Shown here: one piece after another, positions 25,592 through 33,758 of the stretch | Numbering within the stretch: position 1 is the stretch's first letter | How the letters are laid out: each line of letters opens with the position of its first letter | Origin: Flavobacterium oncorhynchi | GTDB taxonomy: Bacteria > Bacteroidota > Bacteroidia > Flavobacteriales > Flavobacteriaceae | Length of the DNA stretch: 64,000 bases | Assembly: GCF_002217355.1 (NCBI RefSeq) | Contig: NZ_MUHA01000031.1 | Coordinates: forward strand, 27,443 to 91,442 | Direction of reading: 5' to 3' | Notes under the pieces: model-generated | Databases searched by the model: none | The model's input: the letters and a program-made list of their open reading frames with translations, nothing else | What the model was told of the DNA's origin: nothing | Made by a program: the position numbers and the translations under genes

Positions 25592-26293
25592 TTATTTTAG
25601 ATTTAATACATCTTTCATGCTGTAGATTCCTGTTTTACCAGCAAGCCATTCAGCAGCGATTACTGCACCTAGAGCAAAACCTTCGCGGTTGTGAGCAGTA
25701 TGTTTTAGTTCGATGCTGTCGACAATTGAGTCGTATGTTACGGTATGAGTGCCAGGAACGTCTCCAATTCTTTTCGCTTCAATATGAATTTCGCCTTGTT
25801 TAGCATCATCTAAAGTCCAATTTGCATAACTGCTGTTTTCAATAACGCCTTTTGCTAAAGAAATAGCTGTTCCGCTTGGAGCATCTAGTTTTTGAGTGTG
25901 ATGAATTTCTTCCATCGATACTTTATACGAATCAAATTGCGACATTATCTTGGCTAAATATTCATTTAATTCAAAGAAAATATTAACTCCTAAGCTGAAA
26001 TTTGAACTTGAAATAAATCCGCCTTGTTTTTCGTTGCACAGAGCGACCATTTCGTCAAAGTGTTCCAGCCATCCAGTTGTTCCAGAAACAACAGGAACAT
26101 TTGCGTGAAAGCAGTTTGAAATATTATCTACGGCAGCAGTAGGAACACTAAAGTCGATTGCGACATCAGCAGTTGAAAGTCCGTCGTAAGTATTGAATTC
26201 ATCTTTCTTTAAAACAATTTCGTGACCTCTTTCTAAAGCAATTCTTTCGATTACTTTACCCATTTTTCCGTATCCTAAAAGTGCAATTTTCAT
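25592..26293 (-). CDS. dapB: 4-hydroxy-tetrahydrodipicolinate reductase
   Basis: Cytoplasmic NAD(P)H enzyme of the diaminopimelate and lysine pathway. At 233 residues it has a Rossmann start (LLGYGKMGKVIE), GTTGW, SSNFSLGVNIFFEL and the active-site signature EIHHTQKLDAPSGTA with the catalytic His and Lys. Bacteroidota DapB are shorter than the 270-residue E. coli enzyme, so this length is normal. It lies 37 bases downstream of the DUF5683 gene, and the order parA-parB-DUF5683-dapB-lepB-wbqC on one strand suggests a long transcription unit. Confidence 0.96.
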   Translation of the reverse strand: MKIALLGYGKMGKVIERIALERGHEIVLKKDEFNTYDGLSTADVAIDFSVPTAAVDNISNCFHANVPVVSGTTGWLEHFDEMVALCNEKQGGFISSSNFSLGVNIFFELNEYLAKIMSQFDSYKVSMEEIHHTQKLDAPSGTAISLAKGVIENSSYANWTLDDAKQGEIHIEAKRIGDVPGTHTVTYDSIVDSIELKHTAHNREGFALGAVIAAEWLAGKTGIYSMKDVLNLK

Positions 26294-26330
26294 TTTATAT
26301 ATTTTTGATTTTAAAAGCCTTTAAAAGCTG

Positions 26331-26900
26331 TTAAAAGTGGTAATTAAAAGTTAGTCCAACATTCGGTTTAAAAGTTACATCGGCAGGATAAATTTCCGGG
26401 CGTAATGATAATCTTTCGTTTACGTTGAATTGAATCAAGGCGGCATCGACGTTGGCATCGATGATATTTAAAGCGTAAAAGGCAACAACAAAAAGAGCTG
26501 ATAAATCTCGGTTTCGCTGGTAGAATTTTTGACCAGCAATAAGCCTGCTGTCATCTAGATAATCGTACTTCCCGCCAGTTCCGGGGCCATAGCCTTCAAG
26601 TCGGCGTTTGTATTCATCACGATAATCATGGTATTTTTTATTATTATCGATGTAAAAGTATAAGCTGGTTCCTATGGCACCATAAACTAACGGTATTTTC
26701 CAGTATTTTTTATTATAGGCTTGACCTAAGCCAGGTAGAATTGCAGAATAAAATGCTGCTTTTGCTGGTGTCAAAGGGTCAATTTCTTGTAATTTACTTG
26801 TGTCTTTAACAACCAAAACCGTGTCTTTTTTTGTTTGAGCAAAAAGAGAAACGGTTCCTATGAGAAAGAACAATAAACTTATGGGGACAATCTTATTCAC
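26331..26900 (-). CDS. DUF5683 domain protein
   Basis: A 189-residue protein with a signal peptide or anchor (MNKIVPISLLFFLIGTVSLF, then AQTKK). The DUF5683 core reads DPLTPAKAAFYSAILPGLGQAYNKKYWKIPLVYGAI, followed by a YFYIDNNKKYHDYRDEYKRR segment and NRDLSALFVVAFYALNIIDANVDA. The family is Bacteroidota-specific and of unknown function, predicted to be an envelope protein with short hydrophobic helices. The start overlaps the parB stop by one base, so translation is probably coupled. Confidence 0.85.
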   Translation of the reverse strand: MNKIVPISLLFFLIGTVSLFAQTKKDTVLVVKDTSKLQEIDPLTPAKAAFYSAILPGLGQAYNKKYWKIPLVYGAIGTSLYFYIDNNKKYHDYRDEYKRRLEGYGPGTGGKYDYLDDSRLIAGQKFYQRNRDLSALFVVAFYALNIIDANVDAALIQFNVNERLSLRPEIYPADVTFKPNVGLTFNYHF

Positions 26901-27802
26901 TATCCGTTAATTAATTTTATAATTCGATTAAAGTCGGCTTCAGAACTAAATGGAATTGTAATTTTTCCTTTTCCGTTGCCAGCGACTTTTATATCAACTT
27001 TTGAACCAAAATAGTCATTGAAAGAGTTTTTTTGAGTTTCTCTAACCATAAATGAAGAATCAGATTTTGGTTTTTGTTCTGCTTTTGGTTTTAAACTTTC
27101 GTGATAATTTTTTACTAAAGTTTCTGTTTCACGAACAGATAAATTCTGACTTACGATTTTTTGATAAATATCAGTTTGAACATCTAAGTCTTCAATATTG
27201 ATAATAGCACGTCCGTGTCCCATACTGATAAAACCATCTCTAATTCCAGTTTGAATGATTGGATCAAGTTTTAAAAGGCGTAAATAGTTGGCAATTGTTG
27301 AACGTTTTTTTCCAACACGTTCGCTCATTTGTTCCTGCGTTAATTGAATTTCGTCAATTAAACGCTGGTATGAAAGTGCAATCTCGATTGGGTCTAAGTC
27401 ATGACGTTGAATATTTTCAACCAAAGCCATTACTAAAGACTCATTGTCATTTGCAATACGAATGTATGCAGGAACGTGAGTTAAACCTAATAAAGTTGAA
27501 GCACGTAAACGGCGTTCTCCAGAAATTAATTGGTATTTATTGAAATCTAATTTTCGAACAGTAATAGGTTGAATTACACCAAGTTCTTTGATGGAAGTGG
27601 CTAACTCGCGTAATGATTCTTCGTTAAAATTGCTTCTAGGCTGAAACGGATTTATTTCGATAGCACTTAGTTCAAGCTCAATAATATTTCCAACAACCTT
27701 ATCAGCATTTTTGTCTTCTACTGATACAATGTCGTTTTCCGGATCTTTTAATAATGCTGATAATCCTCTTCCTAAGGCTTGTTTTTTAATTGCTTTTGTC
27801 AT
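26900..27802 (-). CDS. parB: Chromosome partitioning protein ParB
   Basis: A CTP-dependent DNA clamp that binds parS sites near the origin and works with ParA in chromosome segregation. The 300-residue protein opens with KQALGRGLSALL. The CTP/arginine patch is in LISGERRLRAS (GERRxRA motif). The helix-turn-helix region is LTQEQMSERVGKKRSTIANYLRLLKL, and the C-terminal dimerisation domain contains ITIPFSSEADFNRIIKLI. It sits five bases downstream of parA. No match to the usual parS palindrome was recognised by eye. Confidence 0.96.
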   Translation of the reverse strand: MTKAIKKQALGRGLSALLKDPENDIVSVEDKNADKVVGNIIELELSAIEINPFQPRSNFNEESLRELATSIKELGVIQPITVRKLDFNKYQLISGERRLRASTLLGLTHVPAYIRIANDNESLVMALVENIQRHDLDPIEIALSYQRLIDEIQLTQEQMSERVGKKRSTIANYLRLLKLDPIIQTGIRDGFISMGHGRAIINIEDLDVQTDIYQKIVSQNLSVRETETLVKNYHESLKPKAEQKPKSDSSFMVRETQKNSFNDYFGSKVDIKVAGNGKGKITIPFSSEADFNRIIKLING

Positions 27803-27807
27803 AAAAA

Positions 27808-28575
27808 CTATTTACTGTTTTTCTTTATAATTTCTTGAGCAAGGTTGATATAATTAACTGCTCCTTTGCTGGTTGCGTCATAATTAATGATGCTTTCGCC
27901 AAAACTTGGAGCTTCGCTCAATTTAACATTTCGCTGAATTACGGTATCAAAAACCATATCGTTAAAGTGTTTTTGAACTTCTTCTACAACCTGATTTGAT
28001 AAACGTAATCTTGAGTCATACATGGTAAGTAATAATCCTTCAATATCAAGATCTGGGTTGTGTATTTTTTGAATACTTTTTATGGTATTCAATAGTTTTC
28101 CTAATCCTTCAAGTGCAAAATATTCGCATTGAATTGGAATTACTACAGAATCAGCTGCTGTTAGAGCATTCAAGGTTAATAAACCTAACGAAGGAGCACA
28201 GTCGATAATGATATAATCATATTCTTCTTTAACACTTTCTAATGCTTTTTTAAGCATGTATTCTCTGTTTTCCTTGTCAACCAATTCAATTTCGATGGCA
28301 ACAAGGTCAATGTGAGCAGGTATCACGTCAACATTTGGTGCTGTGCATTGGATGATAGTTTCTTTTGGCGTGTGGCTATGTTCAAGTATTTGGTAAGTTC
28401 CAATTTCTACAGTTTCAACATCAATCCCAAGGCCAGATGTAGCATTTGCCTGAGGATCAGCATCGATAAGTAATACTTTTTTTTCTAAAACACCTAATGA
28501 GGCAGCAAGATTTACTGATGTAGTTGTCTTTCCAACGCCTCCTTTTTGATTAGCAATCGCAATGATTTTGCCCAT
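27808..28575 (-). CDS. parA: Chromosome partitioning ATPase ParA
   Basis: A 255-residue deviant-Walker ATPase of the MinD/ParA family. The Walker A motif KGGVGKTTTSVNLA (residues 10-23) has the signature Lys of the family, A' is LLIDADPQANATSGL, and Walker B is YIIIDCAPSLGLLTLNAL. It binds nonspecific DNA as an ATP dimer and is stimulated by ParB. It is the first gene of the parA-parB-DUF5683 set. The length and lack of an N-terminal HTH indicate the chromosomal (Soj) type rather than a plasmid type. Confidence 0.96.
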   Translation of the reverse strand: MGKIIAIANQKGGVGKTTTSVNLAASLGVLEKKVLLIDADPQANATSGLGIDVETVEIGTYQILEHSHTPKETIIQCTAPNVDVIPAHIDLVAIEIELVDKENREYMLKKALESVKEEYDYIIIDCAPSLGLLTLNALTAADSVVIPIQCEYFALEGLGKLLNTIKSIQKIHNPDLDIEGLLLTMYDSRLRLSNQVVEEVQKHFNDMVFDTVIQRNVKLSEAPSFGESIINYDATSKGAVNYINLAQEIIKKNSK

Positions 28576-28879
28576 TTATTTTCTGAATTTTGAACCGTAA
28601 AAATACAATTATTTATGGTTTTTGAAAATCTATTTTGTAAACATTTAATAAACGTTGGTTAATCGTTGTGCGATGCGTGTTTTACAGATTTAATTTTTAA
28701 TGTATGTTTAAAAGAATAACGAAATTTTGTTCGGTTTCGTCTTTTGATTTGGCCAAAAGGCTGGAATTGTAACTTGATTTTTGAGATCAACTCAAAAAAC
28801 AAATGTTTCCCTTTGAATTTTTTGCTAAAGCTCGACAAGGCAGTCAGGCTGAAATTGCTTTAATTGATTTGTTTGCAGT
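28576..28879. other. Gap between parA and rlpA
   Basis: No gene is seen. A short frame around 28803-28882 reads MFPFEFFAKARQGSQAEIAL and then stops, which is too short and unsupported to call. The rest is AT-rich, and no clear promoter boxes were recognised. Confidence 0.45.
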
Positions 28880-29284
28880 TTAGTTTTTTAAAACTTCAAT
28901 TTTGACTTTAAGCGAACCGCTTCCTTTATTTGAGGCAATTTTCATAAAAGCTTTTTTGGTAAGATCAATTTCTCTTCTTTTACTATAAGGTCCTCGATCG
29001 ATAACTTCTACAATAACTGATTTATTATTTTTTTCGTTTGTGATTTTTAGTTTTGTTCCAAATGGAAACTTTTTATGAGCAGCCGTAAATTTACTGTTAT
29101 TGAACCTTCTGCCGCTGGCTGTTCGCTTTCCGTTGAACTTGTCGTTGTAATAAGAAGCATGTGCATTGGTTTTGTATAAAGTGTATTTTTCGGTCTTTTC
29201 GTTTGACTCTTTAGCGGATGTTTTTTTTTGTGCAACCGCTAATGAGGAAATAATTAAAAGAATAAAGAGGGCTATTTTTTTCAT
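28880..29284 (-). CDS. RlpA-like double-psi beta-barrel protein
   Basis: A 134-residue secreted protein starting MKKIALFILLIISSLAVAQ, a clean signal peptide. An ATG at 29308 would put eight residues in front and is less likely. The mature part has the RlpA pattern: ASYYNDKFNGKRTASGRRFN, TAAHKKFPFGTKLKITN and VIVEVIDRGPYSKRREIDLT with the conserved Asp-Arg-Gly-Pro. In Pseudomonas RlpA is a lytic transglycosylase that cuts naked glycan at the septum. This small version lacks a SPOR domain, so septal targeting is not evident. Confidence 0.9.
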   Translation of the reverse strand: MKKIALFILLIISSLAVAQKKTSAKESNEKTEKYTLYKTNAHASYYNDKFNGKRTASGRRFNNSKFTAAHKKFPFGTKLKITNEKNNKSVIVEVIDRGPYSKRREIDLTKKAFMKIASNKGSGSLKVKIEVLKN

Positions 29285-29519
29285 TTTAAATTTTCTTAGG
29301 GTTTGCAAAAAACGCTTATTTCAAAAAATAAACCAAACGCATTAGGTTATATTTATAATATTGGAGGGCTGTTGAGGGATAAAGAAGGTTCTAATTAGCT
29401 TGATTATAGTGTAATAATAAAATAGACGTTTTTTGCTGAGAAAGAAGAATTCGAGCCTGAGTTCTTTTCGATTACAATCGGGATGTAATAAGTGTTGATT
29501 CTTTTCAGCGTAATGCAAA

Positions 29520-29700
29520 AAAAAAGTCTTTCCAAAAAAATGAAAAGACTTTTGTCGGGGTGGCAGGACGACCTGCCTATTCCTTAATTCGTTGATTTTA
29601 CTGGTGTTTCCAAGCACTCTTCCAAAAAGGGTAACCGAATAGGTCTCATTTAAAACGAGTTACCTTATAGCCCTTTGTGTCTCTGATCAATTTAATAGCA
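29520..29700 (-). ncRNA. Candidate structured small RNA with intrinsic terminator
   Basis: On the minus strand the interval folds into several helices. GGTAAC/GTTACC (29664-29659 with 29635-29630) encloses a small CTCG-type hairpin. GAATAGG pairs with CCTATTC at 29637-29643 and 29576-29582. GGCAGG/CCTGCC forms a tight hairpin with a four-base loop at 29562-29577. It ends in AAAAGTCTTTT/AAAGACTTTTTT, a stem with a T-run (29520-29552). The 3' part resembles a tRNA T-arm plus acceptor strand, but the loop is three bases short and no matching 5' acceptor is found, so it is not a tRNA. No known RNA family was identified with certainty. Exact ends are estimates. Confidence 0.45.
29522..29552 (-). 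terminator. Intrinsic terminator of the candidate small RNA
   Basis: AAAGTCTTT and AAAGACTTT arms pair around an 11-base A/T-rich loop. The T-run is on the minus-strand side, so it ends a transcript arriving from the right. Confidence 0.7.
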
Positions 29701-29771
29701 GTCAGTCAATGTACTTTTATATATGTAAAAGTATTAAAAATGATAATAAATTACAACATTATTATCTCTCA
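29701..29771. other. AT-rich junction with small palindrome
   Basis: This short AT-rich stretch separates the candidate RNA from accessory genes. It contains TACTTTTA/TAAAAGTA (29712-29733) as an eight-base inverted repeat. No att-like direct repeat partner was recognised. Confidence 0.35.
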
Positions 29772-29966
29772 TTAAATTATTTTATAAGCTATTAGCTTCT
29801 TTAAAAGTTTAACGACAAACAGAATGATTAGGTATCCGTTCCAGCTTTTCGGTTTGCGAATCGTTGACCTTTCAATATTGATCCACATTTTTGACTTTAT
29901 ATCGTCTGGCAAGTTTCCCTTAATTGGTATTTTATCCCACTCAACTTGCAGACTATTGGATTTCAT
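29772..29966 (-). CDS. Short hypothetical protein, possibly a gene remnant
   Basis: A 64-residue frame, MKSNSLQVEWDKIPIKGNLP at the start, with a basic middle part and one hydrophobic stretch near the end (YLIILFVVKLLKKLIAY). The SKMWINIE segment followed by basic residues and a hydrophobic helix is reminiscent of the junction before the membrane helix in FecR-type anti-sigma factors, so it could be the first part of such a gene cut short. This is weak. It lies exactly where chromosomal genes give way to the arsenic operon, which fits decay at a junction. Confidence 0.35.
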   Translation of the reverse strand: MKSNSLQVEWDKIPIKGNLPDDIKSKMWINIERSTIRKPKSWNGYLIILFVVKLLKKLIAYKII

Positions 29967-30013
29967 CTGTATTTATTTTGCAGAATTATTGGAATGAATT
30001 GCTGAGTATTTCC

Positions 30014-30751
30014 TTAATAGGCTTTGCGTAACATTGTTGCGTAAGCCGGTGGCAGAAGGCTGTTTTCAATTGCTTTTGCAGCTTTTTCTACGTCGTAGGC
30101 TACCCGCACAAATTCAACCGAAACTCTATTAGACATAGCTAACGTGCTGTTATGATCCAATGTAATAATCGTATAGCAACCCCTGGAGTCTCCATCCTTT
30201 GGCTTGCCCACAGATCCCGCATTCAAGGCATGCAAATTTTCCCCGGTAAACTCATTATGGATGAGACGATGATAAGGCTTGTGGGTATGTCCAAATATGA
30301 GCATATCTATTCCTTTCTCCCAAAAAATATTTTTAAACTCCGCTTCATCTTTATCACAATGCAAATATTCCTTGCTGCTATAAGGGCTGCCATGCACCAT
30401 CATTATATTGAACCGCTTACCGCCGATAAGAAATTCCAGCCTAATATGGGCAGGCAGCATCGAGAGATATTGAATATGCTCTCTATTAATAATATTACAA
30501 GCAAAGTTGTCATCATCTTTTAAAAACCTGCCGTCATTAAATATCTCGACAGCTTTCTCATCATGGTTTCCTGAGATTGTCGGTATTCGCCGCTTTCTAA
30601 TCTCACTTATCACCGCATTTGGCCAGATATTATATCCGACCAGATCACCCAGACAGTAAATTGCATCTACCTTCTGCCCATCAATACTTTTGAATGCTTC
30701 CTCCAGTGCAGGAAGATTTGCATGGATATCAGATATTATTGCAATTCTCAT
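30014..30751 (-). CDS. Calcineurin-like metallophosphoesterase (paralogue B)
   Basis: A 245-residue cytoplasmic protein of the YfcE/MJ0936-type phosphoesterases. All metal-binding blocks are present: SDIHANLPALE (residues 6-16), CLGDLVGYNIWPN, SGNHDEKAVE with the catalytic His, MVHGSPYS and FGHTHKPYH. It lacks the DCGCAY segment present in its neighbour. It is the last gene of the arsenic operon, starting three bases after the paralogous gene upstream. The shared blocks indicate tandem duplication and divergence. The family cleaves phosphodiesters or phosphomonoesters. The substrate is unknown, and the link to arsenic rests only on position. Confidence 0.9.
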   Translation of the reverse strand: MRIAIISDIHANLPALEEAFKSIDGQKVDAIYCLGDLVGYNIWPNAVISEIRKRRIPTISGNHDEKAVEIFNDGRFLKDDDNFACNIINREHIQYLSMLPAHIRLEFLIGGKRFNIMMVHGSPYSSKEYLHCDKDEAEFKNIFWEKGIDMLIFGHTHKPYHRLIHNEFTGENLHALNAGSVGKPKDGDSRGCYTIITLDHNSTLAMSNRVSVEFVRVAYDVEKAAKAIENSLLPPAYATMLRKAY

Positions 30752-30754
30752 ATT

Positions 30755-31528
30755 TTATATTCCGTTTCTTAAGCTTTCAGCATATGCATTTGGAAGAGGA
30801 CTGTTCTCGACTGCGTTTGCGGCTTTTTCAATATCATAATCAAAACGTACAAATTCGACTGCTATGCTGTCTTTACTGAGTATGGAAGAACTGTCATCAA
30901 TCGTCAATAATACATAGCCGCCTTGCGGATTTCCATCTTTAGGCTTTCCGACTGAACCTATATTAACGGCATGGCGGAAATGATCCTGCCCGTCAGCAGC
31001 TGAATTTAATATGCGGTGATACGGTTTGTGCGTATGTCCAAAGCACATGATGTCTGCATCAGCCTGCTCCATGATGCGTAGCATACTTTTCTGGTCGCGA
31101 TCCTCAAAAAGGTACTCATTTATCTTTCTAGGGCTTCCGTGTACAAGCAGCAGATTTAGCTTATCAGTATTTAATTGGAACTCGATTTTAAGGTGAGCAG
31201 GAAGAGTTCGTAAGTATTGCCTCTGCTCGTCCTTGACAATTGAATTCGTAAATGATATGGATACGGCACCATTCGCTTTCTCATCGTCAGTTTTGTAGGC
31301 ACACCCGCAATCATCGCTTGTCCTGCCAATTCCGAAATCATAATTCCCTGCAATTGTAGGAATCCCTCTTTTCCTAATTTCGTTGATTACTTCATTTGGC
31401 CAAATATTATAGCCTACCAAATCTCCGAGGCAATAAACTGCATCAGGTTTGCTTCTTTCAAGGTCTTTAAAGAATGACTCCAAAGCCGGCAGGTTGGCGT
31501 GGATGTCGCTGAATAATGCTATTTTCAT
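30755..31528 (-). CDS. Calcineurin-like metallophosphoesterase (paralogue A)
   Basis: A 257-residue paralogue of the downstream gene. Blocks are SDIHANLPALES, CLGDLVGYNIWPN, AGNYDFGIG, LVHGSPRK and CFGHTHKPYH. The canonical GNHD is GNYD, losing the usual proton-donor His but keeping the metal-binding Asn and Asp. It is followed by DDCGCAYKTDDEKANGA, a Cys-containing insert also seen in some members of this subfamily. The start overlaps the stop of the ArsO-like gene by four bases (ATGA), so translation is probably coupled. Its place in an ars operon suggests a role in arsenate or phosphate stress, by inference only. Confidence 0.9.
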   Translation of the reverse strand: MKIALFSDIHANLPALESFFKDLERSKPDAVYCLGDLVGYNIWPNEVINEIRKRGIPTIAGNYDFGIGRTSDDCGCAYKTDDEKANGAVSISFTNSIVKDEQRQYLRTLPAHLKIEFQLNTDKLNLLLVHGSPRKINEYLFEDRDQKSMLRIMEQADADIMCFGHTHKPYHRILNSAADGQDHFRHAVNIGSVGKPKDGNPQGGYVLLTIDDSSSILSKDSIAVEFVRFDYDIEKAANAVENSPLPNAYAESLRNGI

Positions 31529-32598
31529 GATACTATTGATTTAGATTCACTTAGGTATTCACTTATTTGATTTACCGTTTGTTTGGCATTCCTGTTAATT
31601 CCAATTAAAGTTGCTGAGGCATAGCCTGTCCAACTGCCATAACCCGCAAGCCATAACCCTGACACTTCCAAAGCACGGCTTTCTTCTGTTTTCACAATGC
31701 CTCTTTCATCGGTTGAAACGAGGTCTTTTAGATATGAGGTGGCATAGCCGAAACCGGTACACCAGATGATGGCATCAAATTCCTCCTTAGTACCATCTTC
31801 CCAGACTACGCCATTTTCATACAGGCTTTCAAATTTCCCTGATGAATTAAGTGTATTCCTGGAACGAGCTTCCTTGACCGGCGGTACCATGACGATATTT
31901 CCCAGATCATAATTGGCGGCATCGAAAGGTTTTCCTTCTTTCTCTGCGTTGTATTTTGCCGATGCTACATTGAACAGATAGAATCCATCAACATCATCGG
32001 GCAGGTATTGCGGTGGCTTTCTAGTCGACCATTTTACAATGGCGACTTTTGATACTTCAGCTACAATTTGAGCTCCTGAATTGCCTTCGCCTACGACCAG
32101 TACCTTTAGGCTTTTAAATGGTTCGGGATTCTTGTATTGGGCAGAGTGTATTTGTATTCCGGTAAATGTGGCGATGCCCTTTACCTCTGGAACAAAAGGA
32201 TTTTCCCATGTTCCGGTTGCGGCAATAATTGTCCTTGCAAAATATTCGCCCTTGCTTGTGCTGATTCTGAATATGCTGTTTTCGGATGTAATGGTGTTTA
32301 CATTTACATTCCGTTCAATAGGGAGCTGGTAGTGCTGTTCGTATTGGCACAGATAATCGATCACTTCCTGTTTTAATGGAAACAAATTTTCTGATTTAGG
32401 CATCAGCCACCCCGGAAGGGAGCTGTGCTGTGCGGGTGAAAACAGGGTGAGGCTGTCCCAGGTATTGCGCCATGCTCCACCACAACGTTCCTGCTTATCC
32501 AAGATGAGGTACTCTAATTTACTTCGTCTTAGATAATAGCCACACGCCAAGCCGCTTTGGCCTCCGCCTATAATAATACTATCAAATATTTTATCCAT
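31525..32598 (-). CDS. arsO: ArsO-like flavin monooxygenase
   Basis: A 357-residue two-dinucleotide-binding flavoprotein. The FAD motif is IIGGGQSGLACGYYL at residues 10-24 and the NADPH motif VVGEGNSGAQIVAEV is near 165-180. Between them lies TGTWENPFVPEVKG, close to the FMO/BVMO fingerprint. The C-terminal IIWCTGFGYATSYL and GLWLAGYGSWTGYASATLIG are typical of the group. Proteins of this kind are named ArsO when found in ars operons, and their reaction is not settled. Here the gene lies between acr3 and two phosphoesterases. It is separated from acr3 by 78 bases. Confidence 0.85.
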   Translation of the reverse strand: MDKIFDSIIIGGGQSGLACGYYLRRSKLEYLILDKQERCGGAWRNTWDSLTLFSPAQHSSLPGWLMPKSENLFPLKQEVIDYLCQYEQHYQLPIERNVNVNTITSENSIFRISTSKGEYFARTIIAATGTWENPFVPEVKGIATFTGIQIHSAQYKNPEPFKSLKVLVVGEGNSGAQIVAEVSKVAIVKWSTRKPPQYLPDDVDGFYLFNVASAKYNAEKEGKPFDAANYDLGNIVMVPPVKEARSRNTLNSSGKFESLYENGVVWEDGTKEEFDAIIWCTGFGYATSYLKDLVSTDERGIVKTEESRALEVSGLWLAGYGSWTGYASATLIGINRNAKQTVNQISEYLSESKSIVS

Positions 32599-32676
32599 TT
32601 TTTTTCATTGGGGTGCATCAGATGTAAGCAAAATCCGGAATTGTAGGTGTGGCAAAGATTCTTTATTGCCAGATAG

Positions 32677-33753
32677 CTATTGTATCATTGGCTTTGAGTA
32701 ATATTTTTTTCTGAACCAAAAGGCCAGGTTTACCAAAGCAATTAATGCAGGCACTTCAACAAGCGGACCGATAACGCCAGCGAATGCCTGTCCGCTGTTA
32801 ATGCCGAATACGCCAATGGCAACAGCAATAGCCAGCTCAAAGTTATTGCCTGTAGCCGTAAAGGCTATAGAGGCGCTTTTAGAATAATCTGCCCCGAAGT
32901 ACTTTCCAGTAAAGAAGCTTACCACAAACATAATCGTGAAATATATGACCAGCGGGATAGCTATCCTTACTACATCCATGGGTATCTGCACAATCAATTC
33001 GCCTTTCAGGCTGAACATGATCACGATAGTAAACAATAAAGCTATTAGTGTAATAGGTGATATAAAAGGAACATATTTTGTCTCAAACCAGTTTCTGCCT
33101 TTTAATTTAATCAGCATATACCTGCTGATGATTCCCAAGGCAAAAGGAATGCCCAGGTAGATGCCTACACTTTCAGCAATCTGTCCTATACTTATATCGA
33201 CGTTAAAACCATCATATCCAAAGTATGGCGGCAAGACTGTGATGAAAATATAGGCGTATATGCTGTATAGAAAAACCTGAAAAACGCTGTTTAGGGCGAT
33301 CAAACCAGCCGCATATTCGCGATTTCCGTCAGCAAGGTCGTTCCACACCACTACCATAGCTATACATCGGGCCAGTCCTATTAAGATAACGCCTATCATG
33401 TATTCTGGATATCCCTTAAGAAATAGCAGTGCCAAGGTAAACATCAGGATCGGACCAACTATCCAATTTAAAAATAATGATGCGCCAAGTACTTTGGTAT
33501 TTGAGAAGACTTCGCCCATCTTGCCGTAGTCAACCTTAGCCAGCGGTGGGTACATCATCAGGATCAATCCTATGGCGAGCGGGATATTTGTAGTACCGCT
33601 TGAAAAAGAATTAATGAATCCGCTGCTTGAAGGCATGAAATAGCCAATTGCCACGCCAATACCCATAGCCAGAAATATCCATAAAGTTAGGTTGCGATCC
33701 AGGAATCCTAATTTTTTTCGCCCTGCCACGGGTGCACAATTATTTGCTGACAT
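32677..33753 (-). CDS. arsB: Arsenite efflux permease, ACR3 family
   Basis: A 358-residue inner-membrane protein of ten helices that exports As(III), driven by the proton gradient. The family signature is clear: RCIAMVVVWNDLADGNREYAAGLIALNSVFQ, which includes the conserved Cys in GLARCIAMV (required in studied ACR3 proteins), and FTATGNNFELAIAVAIGVFG near helix 9. NCBI uses the symbol arsB for ACR3 permeases, although it is unrelated to the E. coli ArsB fold. It starts five bases after the arsenate reductase stop, in the same operon. Confidence 0.95.
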   Translation of the reverse strand: MSANNCAPVAGRKKLGFLDRNLTLWIFLAMGIGVAIGYFMPSSSGFINSFSSGTTNIPLAIGLILMMYPPLAKVDYGKMGEVFSNTKVLGASLFLNWIVGPILMFTLALLFLKGYPEYMIGVILIGLARCIAMVVVWNDLADGNREYAAGLIALNSVFQVFLYSIYAYIFITVLPPYFGYDGFNVDISIGQIAESVGIYLGIPFALGIISRYMLIKLKGRNWFETKYVPFISPITLIALLFTIVIMFSLKGELIVQIPMDVVRIAIPLVIYFTIMFVVSFFTGKYFGADYSKSASIAFTATGNNFELAIAVAIGVFGINSGQAFAGVIGPLVEVPALIALVNLAFWFRKKYYSKPMIQ

Positions 33754-33758
33754 AATTT

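Noticed and set aside
28803..28882. Plus-strand peptide of 26 residues before rlpA
   Set aside because: It is very short, lacks a clear promoter or ribosome-binding context and overlaps the end of rlpA.
29342..29617. Minus-strand 91-residue frame
   Set aside because: It crosses a terminator and the structured-RNA interval, and its composition is not protein-like (repeated basic and aromatic runs). It has no recognisable family.
29550..29640. Possible tRNA gene on the minus strand
   Set aside because: Only a T-arm-like hairpin and an acceptor-like 3' end are present. The T-loop is three bases short and no anticodon arm or 5' acceptor was found.
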